Shown in pieces: positions 36,101 to 44,798 of a DNA stretch of 64,000 nucleotides. Both the position numbers and the translations under genes were made by a program. Source of the DNA: Alkalinema pantanalense. Its GTDB lineage: Bacteria; Cyanobacteriota; Cyanobacteriia; Leptolyngbyales; Leptolyngbyaceae. The notes beneath the pieces were generated by a model. It ran no database searches and was not told the origin of the DNA. It saw only the letters and a program-made list of their open reading frames with translations. Every line of letters begins with the position of its first letter. The first letter of the stretch is position 1. Where the stretch lies: NCBI RefSeq assembly GCF_050753345.1, contig NZ_JBLZFX010000007.1:45888-109887 (forward strand). Direction: 5' to 3'.

Positions 36101-36334
36101 CGGGTCTTTCGCATTGGTCAGAAGCGCAATGTTCAAGTCCATAAATTCGTCTGTTCTGGCACGCTGGAAGAACGAATTCATGACATGATTGAAAGTAAAA
36201 AAGCCCTCGCAGAAAATGTTGTGGGGACTGGCGAAAATTGGCTAACGGAACTCAATACTGATCAACTTCGCGATCTTCTTCTGCTCGATCGACGCGCGGT
36301 TATTGCCGATGAGACCCCCAATCCATCCCCCTAA
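33113..36334 (+). CDS. SNF2-family DEAD/DEAH ATPase
   Basis: A 1073-residue Swi2/Snf2-type ATPase. The GTG start at 33113 has AGGAGG six bases before it. The N-terminal about 570 residues contain the SNF2-associated N-terminal region common in bacterial homologues. The helicase core has [16 protein letters not shown] (motif I), DEAQNIKN (II), [26 protein letters not shown] (III region) and, in the second lobe, [37 protein letters not shown] (V-VI). These ATPases translocate on DNA or strip proteins, as RapA does for RNA polymerase. No partner is visible; hicAB follows 196 bases later. Confidence 0.94.
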   Translation: [1073 protein letters not shown]

Positions 36335-36530
36335 TTCGATCACCGCTCTAATTTGTTTGCGAACTATTCGATTTGCCTTGTATCCAGTTGCGCCCAGTTT
36401 CCTGTTGCCAAAAGTGCATCAAAATCTCAAGTAAGAAAGAGTAAGATTGGAGAATCATCAGCAAAGGGATTCCTACCAGTAAGAACGTTTAAACTGATTC
36501 AGTGTGCACTTTTCAAAAAAGGCTGGTTGA

Positions 36531-36791
36531 ATGGGGCAGCGAGATAAACTACTAGTTAGAATTCTTGGGGGGATCTCCGATGCCAACATTCCGTTTGAAC
36601 CCCTTCGTCAACTGCTCCGTACTTTTGGTTTTGATGAACGAATACGCGGAAGTCACCATATCTTCTCAAAAGAAGGAATTGAAGAAATTTTAAACCTTCA
36701 GCCCAAACAAGGAAAAGCTAAAGCTTACCAAGTCAAACAGATCCGCGACATAATTTTAAAATATCGCCTAGGAGATCACGATGCAGATTAA
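36531..36791 (+). CDS. hicA: HicA-type mRNA interferase toxin
   Basis: An 86-residue protein with the dsRBD-like HicA fold. The catalytic histidine lies in RGSHHIFSKEG. Its tail (KAKAYQVKQIRDIILKYRLG) matches the family C-terminus. The last 11 bases overlap the start of hicB, a typical toxin-first hicAB arrangement. It cleaves mRNA when not bound by HicB. The N-terminal extension is slightly longer than in the shortest HicA proteins. Confidence 0.88.
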   Translation: MGQRDKLLVRILGGISDANIPFEPLRQLLRTFGFDERIRGSHHIFSKEGIEEILNLQPKQGKAKAYQVKQIRDIILKYRLGDHDAD

Positions 36792-36993
36792 ATACGAATT
36801 AATCATTTATTGGAGCGAGATTGATCAAGCCTTCATTGTTGAAGTTCCTGAACTCCCTGGTTGTGCAGCGGATGGCCAAACCTACCAAGAAGCTGTACAA
36901 AATGCCGAAATCATTATCCAAGAATGGATTACAACCGCCCAGGAATTAGGACGCTTTATCCCAGAACCCAAAGGTCGATTAATATTTACTTAA
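36781..36993 (+). CDS. hicB: HicB-type antitoxin
   Basis: A 70-residue antitoxin with the partly degenerate RNase H-like HicB fold: YELIIYWSEIDQAFIVEVPELPGCAADGQTYQEAVQNAEIIIQEWI. It overlaps the hicA end by 11 bases, so translation is coupled. It has no long DNA-binding extension, so repression of the operon would need the toxin complex. Confidence 0.9.
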   Translation: MQIKYELIIYWSEIDQAFIVEVPELPGCAADGQTYQEAVQNAEIIIQEWITTAQELGRFIPEPKGRLIFT

Positions 36994-37065
36994 CTCAAAC
37001 GTTACGCAATAAATCCCATAATCAAGTAACCACGATCGTCGATATTGAGCGATCGTACCTTTTCC

Positions 37066-38136
37066 CTACCCCAACCGATGCTTTAACCATAGCCCCAACA
37101 TCGGCAATGCAATGCGATAACCATAATCCGCCCCGTAAATCAAACCCTTCTGCTCCAAACTCGACAACGCCCCCTGTAACGTTCCCCCCCGCGACAAATG
37201 GTGCTTCTGGATATACTCCTTCGCGTGGGGACTATCCGTCGGGTCAAGCGCCAAACTCTCCAACACCCGCACCTGACTATTGGGCAGTAGCAAAATCAAC
37301 GACTCAAACGTTACCGCCAAATCCTCAATCAGCGATACCGCACTGCGATAAACCTGATGCGCTCGCACAATCTGACCGCTGCCACGATGATCTACCCAAA
37401 TCCGTTTCACCAAAGCGATCGCATCGCCAAAATGCCCCTGTACGTAGCTCAAAAATAACCCGATCGCCTCCTCATCCAGCGCCAACTGCCCACTCGCCAG
37501 CGCCAGTTCTAGCCAATTCCGCAAATCCCGATCGGACAACGGCCCCAACAACACTGTCTCCAGCGCACTCTGCTCCGTCCACTTCTCCGCCACCGTCGCA
37601 ATAATGGCATAACTCACCCGCGTTTGCAGTTGAATCTCCTGCCGCAGATAATGCTCCCACTTGCCCTGCCGATCCCACGATCGAATGTGCGGGAAACTCT
37701 GGAACACCAACACCACCCGACAATCCAACCACTCCGCCAATATCTGCGGCAACGCCAAAAATGCCTGTAGTAACGGCCACTCTTCACCCTTGGTAAAATC
37801 AAACAATAGCTTCGGTTGACCTGTACTATTGGTATCGAGAATTAATGAAAATTGCTGGCTCCAACGCTGAATTAAACTTAACTCCATCGCTGAGTTAAAC
37901 GTTGCTAGAATGCCTTCTGCTAACAACTGAATAAACCGTCGATAATCCGTTGCCCGCAGACAATCAATTTCCACCACCTTGGCTCGGCATCTCTGCGCAG
38001 CCGATCGCATCAAGCGCCGTCGCCCAATTCCCGGCACTCCCGCCAACAACAAGTCACCATCGTCCGCCAAAATTTGACTCACGATTGTCAACTCAGCTTC
38101 TCGACCAAATAATTGTGCGGGCAAAAAGGGGTTCAT
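37066..38136 (-). CDS. ATPase-like protein with degenerate P-loop
   Basis: A 356-residue protein that opens LFGREAELTIVSQI like the STAND/AAA nucleotide-binding family. The P-loop position reads AGVPGIGRRRLM, with Arg where Lys and Ser/Thr belong, so normal ATP hydrolysis is doubtful. The Walker B-like RVVLVFQSFPHIRSW also lacks acidic residues. The C-terminal part is a winged-helix-like region (EDLAVTFESLILLLPNSQVRVLESL...EKGLIYGADYGY). It resembles archaeal-type ATPase/transcription factors that have lost catalysis. The TTG upstream is an alternative start. It reads towards hicB; no partner gene was identified. Confidence 0.55.
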   Translation of the reverse strand: MNPFLPAQLFGREAELTIVSQILADDGDLLLAGVPGIGRRRLMRSAAQRCRAKVVEIDCLRATDYRRFIQLLAEGILATFNSAMELSLIQRWSQQFSLILDTNSTGQPKLLFDFTKGEEWPLLQAFLALPQILAEWLDCRVVLVFQSFPHIRSWDRQGKWEHYLRQEIQLQTRVSYAIIATVAEKWTEQSALETVLLGPLSDRDLRNWLELALASGQLALDEEAIGLFLSYVQGHFGDAIALVKRIWVDHRGSGQIVRAHQVYRSAVSLIEDLAVTFESLILLLPNSQVRVLESLALDPTDSPHAKEYIQKHHLSRGGTLQGALSSLEQKGLIYGADYGYRIALPMLGLWLKHRLG

Positions 38137-38253
38137 GGGAGTCCGTACTTCTCTCCAAGGCAATCAATAGCAACACCTAACCCAAACGTCGATCGCAGCC
38201 TCCCATTGAGATTTCCTATCGAATTCATCAATTGGAACTCATTCAGAACTCAT

Positions 38254-38302
38254 CAGTTAAAACTTGTCAGTTAAAAACCACCAGTTAAAACTCATCAATT
38301 AG
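38254..38302. repeat. Four 14-bp phased repeats upstream of the Ca2+ ATPase gene
   Basis: CAGTTAAAA occurs at 38254, 38268 and 38282, with a variant CAATTAGTC at 38296. The exact 14-base period places the copies on nearly the same repeating face over successive turns. It is in the divergent gap before the P-type ATPase gene and could be an array of regulator sites or a bent DNA segment. Confidence 0.55.
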
Positions 38303-38368
38303 TCGGACATAGCGTAATCCCTAGGACTGACTTAAGACTGATTGATCAAGCTCTCCAATCCTATAAAG

Positions 38369-38387
38369 TCGTGATGATTAGTCACGA
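38369..38387. promoter_or_regulatory. Inverted repeat operator-like site
   Basis: TCGTGA-TGATTAG-TCACGA, 6-bp perfect arms around a seven-base spacer, 185 bases upstream of the ATPase start. A dimeric regulator is a possible ligand; none is known. Confidence 0.35.
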
Positions 38388-38571
38388 TTACCAGCCATGG
38401 TCATCGGTTGTCTGAGAATCGTTGTTCTGAGTTAAGCGTTTGAGTTAAGTGCCTTAATAGTTCTCAAGAATAGCGGATTTTTTGCAAATCCACACTAAAA
38501 AATAGTGCTATTTTGGGGCATTAAACACTATGATTAAGTGCTATACCATTCGTCTCTGATACAGTTTTCCT

Positions 38572-41421
38572 ATGTCTGCAAAGTTATCTCCCCAGTTTGA
38601 GTCGGCATGGCATACGCTAGAGGCCGATCGCGCGGTAGAACTCCTGCAAACCGATCGGGCCAACGGTCTGTCCAATCAGCAGGTGCAGGATCGCCAGATT
38701 AAATTCGGCCCTAACGAACTGGAAGAAACCGCAGGCAGAAGTACCTGGGAAATCTTGCTCGATCAGTTCAAAAACATCATGCTGATCATGCTGATCGGCG
38801 TGGCTGTCATTTCCGGCATCATGGATGTGGTTGCGCCTAAGGATGGGGATGTGCCCTTTAAAGACACGATCGCAATCATGGCGATCGTCATCCTCAACGG
38901 GGTCCTAGGCTACCTCCAGGAAAGCCGTGCAGAAAAAGCATTAGCCGCCCTCAAACAACTGTCTTCGCCCCAGGTGCGCGTCCTGCGGGATGGTAAGCTT
39001 TCGGAAATTGACTCCAAGGAGTTAGTGCCCGGTGACATCATGCAGGTGGAAGCCGGGGTACAGGTTTCAGCGGATGGCCGCTTGCTGGAAGGGGCGAACC
39101 TGCAAATCCGTGAGTCGGCCCTGACCGGAGAAGCCCAAGCCGTCAACAAACGCGCTGCTCTCGTGCTTCCGGAAGATTCTCCCTTAGGAGATCGGCTCAA
39201 TAGCGTTTACCAAGGTACAGAAGTTCTGCAAGGTCGGGGCACGATCGTCGTTACCCAAACCGGGATGAACACCGAATTGGGCAAAATTGCCACCATGCTG
39301 CAATCGGTGGAATCGGAACCGACACCCCTGCAACAACGCATGGATCAACTCAGCCAAGCGCTGGTGACGGGTTCCTTGGCGCTGGTCGGTTTGATTATTT
39401 TGGTGGGGGTGGGTAACCATTGGTTCACCAGCGGTCGGATTGCCTTTGATAAGTCGTTCATTGATTTCTTTAAGGAACTGGTCAACGTCTCCCTTTCCAT
39501 GGCCGTGGCTGTGGTTCCCGAAGGTTTGCCCGCTGTAATTACCGTGACCCTGGCGATCGGGACCCAGCGTATGGTGCGCCGCAACGCCCTGATCCGCAAA
39601 TTGCCCGCCGTGGAAACCCTCGGTTCCGTTACCACCATCTGTACCGACAAAACCGGTACTCTCACCCAAAACAAAATGGTGGTACAGGGATTGCACACCG
39701 CATCCCTCACGCCCAAAGTCACCGGAGAAGGGTACATTCCCAAGGGCCAATTTTCCCAATCCGGGCAACTGCTTCAGCCCATGGAGTCGGCGGAATTACG
39801 CGCCCTGCTCCTAGCCTGCACCCTCTGTAACGACTCAGTTTTGCAGAATGAGGGTGGCAATTGGTCGATTCTGGGCGACCCCACGGAAGGGGCGTTGGTG
39901 GTGGTTGCGGCTAAGGCCGGATTTGAAGCGGATCAGTGGAACGCGAAATTGCCTCGGGTCGGGGAGTTTCCCTTTTCCTCTGAGCGCAAACGCATGAGCG
40001 TGATTGTCCAGGATGCTACAGGCTTGCTACAAGCGGAAACGGGTGTTCTGTCCCAACCCTACCTGATGTTCACCAAAGGTTCCCCGGAACTGATTCTGGA
40101 ACGGTGTGCGCAGATTCAAGTGGGGGATACGGTGCAGGATTTATCTCCTACCCAACGGGATCAAATTCTTCAACGCAATAATTACCTCGCATCGCGGGGG
40201 CTGCGAGTACTGGGCTTTGCCTATCGTCCGTTGGCCACGCTTCCGCAGGAAGGCAGTGATGAAGCCACCGAACGGGAATTGGTTTGGTTGGGCTTAGTGG
40301 ACATGCTGGATGCGCCACGCCCTGAGGTGAAGGATGCCGTCGATCGCTGTTTGACCGCTGGCATTCGTCCTGTGATGATCACGGGTGACCACCAATTGAC
40401 TGCCCAAGCGATCGCGGAGGATTTGGGGATTTCCCAACCGGGCGATCCGGTGGTGACCGGGCGCGAACTGGAGAAAATGAGTCAGGCGGATCTGGAAGGT
40501 ATTGTCGATGACATTAGTGTCTATGCCCGTGTTGCACCGGAACATAAACTGCGGATTGTTAAAGCGATTCAGCGGCAAGGCAAAATTGCGGCGATGACGG
40601 GGGATGGCGTCAACGATGCACCTGCGTTGAAGCAAGCCGACATCGGGATTGCTATGGGGATTACGGGAACCGATGTGAGTAAAGAAGCCAGCGATATGGT
40701 GTTGCTGGATGATAACTTTGCCACGATCGTCGCAGCGACAGAAGAAGGCCGCGTCGTTTACAGCAACATTCGCCGTTTTATTAAATACATCCTGGGTTCC
40801 AACATTGGGGAAGTGATTACGATCGCGGCAACACCCTTGTTGGGCATCGGCGGTGTGCCGTTGTCGCCGTTGCAAATTCTTTGGATGAACCTGGTAACCG
40901 ATGGTCTACCCGCCTTGGCTTTGGCGGTGGAACCCGCAGAACCCAATGTCATGCGTCGTCCGCCCAATAACCCTCGGGAAAGCATTTTTGCTCGCGGGTT
41001 AGGGGCTTACATGCTGCGGATTGGGATTGTCCTAGCGATTTTGACGATTTCGTTAATGGTCTGGGCGGTGGGCTATACCGAGCAAACCGCCAATCCTGCT
41101 GCTGGACTAGATGCCGATCGCTGGAAGACGATGGTCTTTACGACCCTCTGTTTAGCGCAGATGGGGCACGCCATGGCGATTCGATCGAATACGCAGCTCT
41201 CGATTCAGCTCAATCCTTGGTCTAATCCCTACGTGCTGGGTTCGGTGGTATTAACGACGCTATTGCAATTGGCATTGATTTATGTCGTTCCGCTGCGTAA
41301 CTTCTTTGGTACCCACTACATTAATTTGACTGAACTCATGATTTGTGTAGGTGTCAGTATGTTGATGTTTGTGTGGATTGAACTGGAGAAATTTGTCCGT
41401 AATGCGGCTAAGCATCGTTAG
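38572..41421 (+). CDS. P2A-type Ca2+-transporting P-type ATPase
   Basis: A 949-residue P-type ATPase, cation-transporting ATPase N- and C-terminal domains included. The phosphorylation site is TICTDKTGTLTQNKM, the TGES-like motif LTGEAQ is in the actuator, and MTGDGVNDAPALK is the hinge. Ion-site residues of the SERCA class appear: PEGLP in M4, SNIGEVI in M5 (Asn and Glu) and NLVTDGLPALAL in M6 (Asn and Asp). It pumps Ca2+ (or Mn2+) out of the cytoplasm at the cost of ATP. The N-terminus resembles PacL of cyanobacteria. Confidence 0.92.
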   Translation: MSAKLSPQFESAWHTLEADRAVELLQTDRANGLSNQQVQDRQIKFGPNELEETAGRSTWEILLDQFKNIMLIMLIGVAVISGIMDVVAPKDGDVPFKDTIAIMAIVILNGVLGYLQESRAEKALAALKQLSSPQVRVLRDGKLSEIDSKELVPGDIMQVEAGVQVSADGRLLEGANLQIRESALTGEAQAVNKRAALVLPEDSPLGDRLNSVYQGTEVLQGRGTIVVTQTGMNTELGKIATMLQSVESEPTPLQQRMDQLSQALVTGSLALVGLIILVGVGNHWFTSGRIAFDKSFIDFFKELVNVSLSMAVAVVPEGLPAVITVTLAIGTQRMVRRNALIRKLPAVETLGSVTTICTDKTGTLTQNKMVVQGLHTASLTPKVTGEGYIPKGQFSQSGQLLQPMESAELRALLLACTLCNDSVLQNEGGNWSILGDPTEGALVVVAAKAGFEADQWNAKLPRVGEFPFSSERKRMSVIVQDATGLLQAETGVLSQPYLMFTKGSPELILERCAQIQVGDTVQDLSPTQRDQILQRNNYLASRGLRVLGFAYRPLATLPQEGSDEATERELVWLGLVDMLDAPRPEVKDAVDRCLTAGIRPVMITGDHQLTAQAIAEDLGISQPGDPVVTGRELEKMSQADLEGIVDDISVYARVAPEHKLRIVKAIQRQGKIAAMTGDGVNDAPALKQADIGIAMGITGTDVSKEASDMVLLDDNFATIVAATEEGRVVYSNIRRFIKYILGSNIGEVITIAATPLLGIGGVPLSPLQILWMNLVTDGLPALALAVEPAEPNVMRRPPNNPRESIFARGLGAYMLRIGIVLAILTISLMVWAVGYTEQTANPAAGLDADRWKTMVFTTLCLAQMGHAMAIRSNTQLSIQLNPWSNPYVLGSVVLTTLLQLALIYVVPLRNFFGTHYINLTELMICVGVSMLMFVWIELEKFVRNAAKHR

Positions 41422-41489
41422 TTGGAACTGCTGAGGCAGAGGCATCTCCGACCTTTCCAGCTACCGTGCAAGGATGTCACCCGATTGAT

Positions 41490-41522
41490 GCCCTGCGGCT
41501 TCCAGCCAGGAAACCGCAGGGC
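41490..41522. terminator. Strong hairpin after the Ca2+ ATPase gene
   Basis: GCCCTGCGG-C-TTCC-AGCCA-GGAA-A-CCGCAGGGC gives a 13-bp stem with small internal bulges and a five-base loop, 70 bases after the stop. There is no T run, so the hairpin may need Rho or act as a 3' stabiliser. Confidence 0.55.
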
Positions 41523-41891
41523 AAACGCATTTTAATTACTGGAGTTTAGACTAATTCAAGAAATGCACTATAGGTAGAGGATTATATTCAGGATAATACG
41601 CTACTAATAGTGGGAATTTGCATTTAGTCTCAACTCAAATTCTTAGAGTAACACCTTCAGTAAGTAGTCCTCATCCCAAACCGCTTGCAAGCGTTTGTTC
41701 TTAATGCCCAGCTTGAAGGAGGTTTATTGGAAAAGTAAGTTCAAGGCGATCTGCCGAACCACCACTAGATTTTCAGGGGCATAATCTTTGCGGATGGGGC
41801 AGGCATCTTCGAGGAACGCGATATCTAAGAGAGTGTTTGTAAAAGAAGGTTAAGCCGTTTCTTTTTTCCACTGCCTGCAATTGTTTTCTAG

Positions 41892-42060
41892 TCACAGTAG
41901 CATCAATCGAATCATTGCAACATAGACCATGCCCTCATGATTCTCTGGTAGTTGTTCATCGTCTCATGTCAGGGCACGACCATTTTCTAGCCATGCCCAA
42001 GTCCGTTCAACAATTCAGCGCTTCGGTTGCACTGAACAACCTTTGCCCTCTTTGCTCCCC
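41892..42060 (-). pseudogene. IS5-family transposase C-terminal relic
   Basis: The minus strand reads GCSVQPKR*IVERTWAWLENGRALT*DDEQLP followed by ENHEGMVYVAMIRLMLL*. This is the conserved C-terminal catalytic segment of IS5-group DDE transposases (RWIVERTxAWLExxRxLxRDYExLPExxE). Two codons are stops (the W and R positions). The gene is dead. Next to it at about 41830-41850 lies AGAGAGTGTTTGTAAAAGA, similar to a transposon end. The rest of 41530-42240 is low-complexity relic sequence without a frame. Confidence 0.75.
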
Positions 42061-42359
42061 CGCCTCAACCACCACGCCATACACCGCTTCAATATCCTCC
42101 TCCAAATTCCCTTGATGCCAAAATCTTGGCTAATTGTTCATAGCGCTTCAATTGGCTTGCTCCGGCTATCCCTCCTAACTAGCAACCACTTAACTAGCAA
42201 CTTGGGTTATTCGGGATTTTTAGTCATAGTTATTAAGAAATAATTGCAATAAATTGTGCCAAGCCTAGATTGGTCATTCTAATGCTTGGGGCGTCAATCT
42301 GATGTCCTTAGTTTAGAAGCTTTTGGGTCGGTTATGATGCCGTATCTTCAGGCAGTGGG

Positions 42360-42397
42360 TGTAGCATAATACTGACTTTATTCAGTATTATGCTACA
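42360..42397. promoter_or_regulatory. Perfect 15-bp palindrome ahead of the TonB receptor
   Basis: TGTAGCATAATACTG at 42360-42374 and CAGTATTATGCTACA at 42383-42397 surround ACTTTATT. TATTTTTGAGATTTT follows on the plus strand, so it could be a terminator that isolates the iron operon, an operator, or a transposon-end remnant. A TATAAT box lies at 42452-42457, before the receptor start. Confidence 0.5.
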
Positions 42398-42479
42398 TAT
42401 TTTTGAGATTTTATTGCTATTGACTTGCATTAAAACTCCAGCTAAGCTCAATATAATTGAACTTTATTCCTGAACAGAT

Positions 42480-44786
42480 ATGCGCTACAACCGCATTCCT
42501 GGTAATCCTGTTTTCGTAAACTGTTTGTTTTTCACATATCTGTTGCTAATTGCCATTCCAGTCAATGCAGAAACATTTGTACCATCTCGTTTGAGAGATC
42601 GACCTCAAGTGCTGACCACGGCGGAAGCCTTAGTTGCACAGCAGGCTCCAGTTGCACAGCAGGTTTCTCTCGAAGAAGATGAAGAAGAAATTACGATTAC
42701 CGGGACTCGGACAGAACGGACGACGCAGGAATCGCCGTCTAGTATCACGGTGATTGAAGTAGAAGATATCGATCGAGGGCTAGTCAACACCTTAGAAGAC
42801 TTGATACGCTACGAGCCGGGAGTTTCTGCGGCGCGTGATCCTCGCCGATATGGATTCCAGGATTTTAATATTCGCGGCCTTGAAGGCAATCGTGTTTTGA
42901 TTCAAGTGGATGGGATTCGCCAGCCGGAATCCTTTAGTTTTGGTTCAACGCGGGTTGGGCGCGATGGGATCGATCCTGATGCATTAAAACGAGTGGAAAT
43001 TATTCGAGGCTCGGCTTCGACGCTCTATGGTAGTGATGCGATTGGGGGGGTGGTGACATTCCTAACGAAAGATCCCAGTGATTTTTTGACAGAGATAGGA
43101 GATGATGCATTTCTTGGGGTCAAGCTAGGTTATGATTCCGCGAATCAAGGCTTGAGCCAAACGGTGACCGCTGCGGGACGCCTTGCCCAGGCGGAGGTTT
43201 TGGCGATTTATACCAATCGTAATTTCCAAGAAACGACCATTCGTAGTGACACTAGCCCCAATCCAGAGGTCAGTAAATCCCAAAATTGGTTGCTGAAAGT
43301 TGCCTATAAACCCGATCAATTCAATACCTTCAAACTGACTGGAGAATTTCTGCGGCGGGATTTTGAGACTGAGGTTTTATCTTCCGTTGGTATTGCTAAT
43401 CGAGTCAGTACAGCGAGCTTTTTGGCTGATGATCAAAATCGTCGCGATCGCTTTAGTCTCAGTTATGAATTTCGCAATCCTAGTAGTAATCTCTTTTTCC
43501 AAACGCTGCGATCTCAAATCTATTACCAATCGGCTGAGACGATCGAAACAGCACAGGAGCTTCGCCGCACTCTGAATCCCCTCTCAGGAACACCTAACCA
43601 GCGCCGCGATCGGCAATCCCTCTATGGCCAGTACACCCTCGGTGGTGACCTACTGCTAGAAAGCAACTTTAAAACGGGTGCGTTGAGCCATCGTTTGGTC
43701 TATGGATTAGATGTTTCCAGTACTCAGAATGTACGAATTCGTGATGGTTCTCAAACGAATCTCTTGAATGGTGCGATCACTAAACAAGTGGGGCCAGATC
43801 TGTTCCCTGTGAAGGATTTTGCGGATACTCGCAATTTTAAGCTGGGGCTATATATCCAGGATGAAATTACCGCTGGTAATCTCACGATTATTCCTGGAAT
43901 TCGCTTTGATGCCTACGAACTGCAACCCGAAGAGGATAGCCTATTTCGCCAAGCTGCTGGTTCGTTTCAAACAGGTCGCTTTCGGGATTCAGCCCTATCT
44001 CCCCGTCTTGGTTTGGTCTATAAATTAAATCCTGAGACCGTCATTTTTGCCCAGTATGCCAAAGGATTTCGTGCGCCTACTTCAGTTGATATTAATCCCG
44101 CTTTTACGAATCCTGGCATCTACCGGGCGATTCCTAATCCCAACTTGGAAGCAGAAAGTAGCGATGGTTTCGAAGTCGGTTTACGGGGAAATTATCAACA
44201 GTTCAAATTTGGAGTGAGTGGTTTTTACAATACCTATCGTAACTTTATTAATACCTTTGGGCGTGTCATTCCCACTCCAGGATTAGCTGTCGGTAGTTTC
44301 CAAACTGTGAATATTGAAAAAGTGCGAATTTGGGGCTTGGAAGGTAGGGCAGAAGCCAAGCTGGGGGGTGGATTTAGTCTGTTAGGTAGCATTGGTTATA
44401 CCGTTGGTGATGATTTAAGGGCATCTGGGGATGCGCGACCTTTAGCGTCGATCGATCCTGTCAAAGCGGTTGTTGGGTTACGTTATCGCGAGGAGGGCGA
44501 TCGCTGGGGGACGGAATTGAGTGCCACGTTTGCAGGTCGTCCCCGTTTACCTAAAACTAGCGATTTACCCAATCCTTTTGTGGCTGATGCTTATACCACT
44601 GTTGATTGGACAGCGTTTTATAAATTCAATCCTAATGCTAGTTTGAATGTTGGTGTTTACAATTTATTCAATACCCAATATTTCCTTCGTAGCAGCACCC
44701 GTGGATTAGCGGCCAGCGATCCCTTATTGGGTTTATTTGCGCAACCGGGTATTACATTTGCAGCTAACTTCAGCTTTAGTTTTTAG
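42480..44786 (+). CDS. TonB-dependent outer-membrane receptor 1
   Basis: A 768-residue receptor. The N-terminal signal peptide (FVNCLFFTYLLLIAIPVNA) is followed by a TonB-box-like EEITITGTRTE and the plug domain (SSITVIEVEDIDRGLVNTLEDLIRYEPGV, NIRGLEGNRVLIQVDGIRQPES, RGSASTLYGSDAIGGVVTF). A 22-stranded barrel follows, ending LLGLFAQPGITFAANFSFSF with the terminal phenylalanine. The IRGLEGNRVLIQVDGIRQ plug is typical of the haem/transferrin-type receptors. It takes up an iron chelate across the outer membrane, using TonB/ExbBD encoded elsewhere. Twelve bases separate it from the binding lipoprotein gene. Confidence 0.93.
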   Translation: MRYNRIPGNPVFVNCLFFTYLLLIAIPVNAETFVPSRLRDRPQVLTTAEALVAQQAPVAQQVSLEEDEEEITITGTRTERTTQESPSSITVIEVEDIDRGLVNTLEDLIRYEPGVSAARDPRRYGFQDFNIRGLEGNRVLIQVDGIRQPESFSFGSTRVGRDGIDPDALKRVEIIRGSASTLYGSDAIGGVVTFLTKDPSDFLTEIGDDAFLGVKLGYDSANQGLSQTVTAAGRLAQAEVLAIYTNRNFQETTIRSDTSPNPEVSKSQNWLLKVAYKPDQFNTFKLTGEFLRRDFETEVLSSVGIANRVSTASFLADDQNRRDRFSLSYEFRNPSSNLFFQTLRSQIYYQSAETIETAQELRRTLNPLSGTPNQRRDRQSLYGQYTLGGDLLLESNFKTGALSHRLVYGLDVSSTQNVRIRDGSQTNLLNGAITKQVGPDLFPVKDFADTRNFKLGLYIQDEITAGNLTIIPGIRFDAYELQPEEDSLFRQAAGSFQTGRFRDSALSPRLGLVYKLNPETVIFAQYAKGFRAPTSVDINPAFTNPGIYRAIPNPNLEAESSDGFEVGLRGNYQQFKFGVSGFYNTYRNFINTFGRVIPTPGLAVGSFQTVNIEKVRIWGLEGRAEAKLGGGFSLLGSIGYTVGDDLRASGDARPLASIDPVKAVVGLRYREEGDRWGTELSATFAGRPRLPKTSDLPNPFVADAYTTVDWTAFYKFNPNASLNVGVYNLFNTQYFLRSSTRGLAASDPLLGLFAQPGITFAANFSFSF

Positions 44787-44798
44787 GAGAATTCTAGG

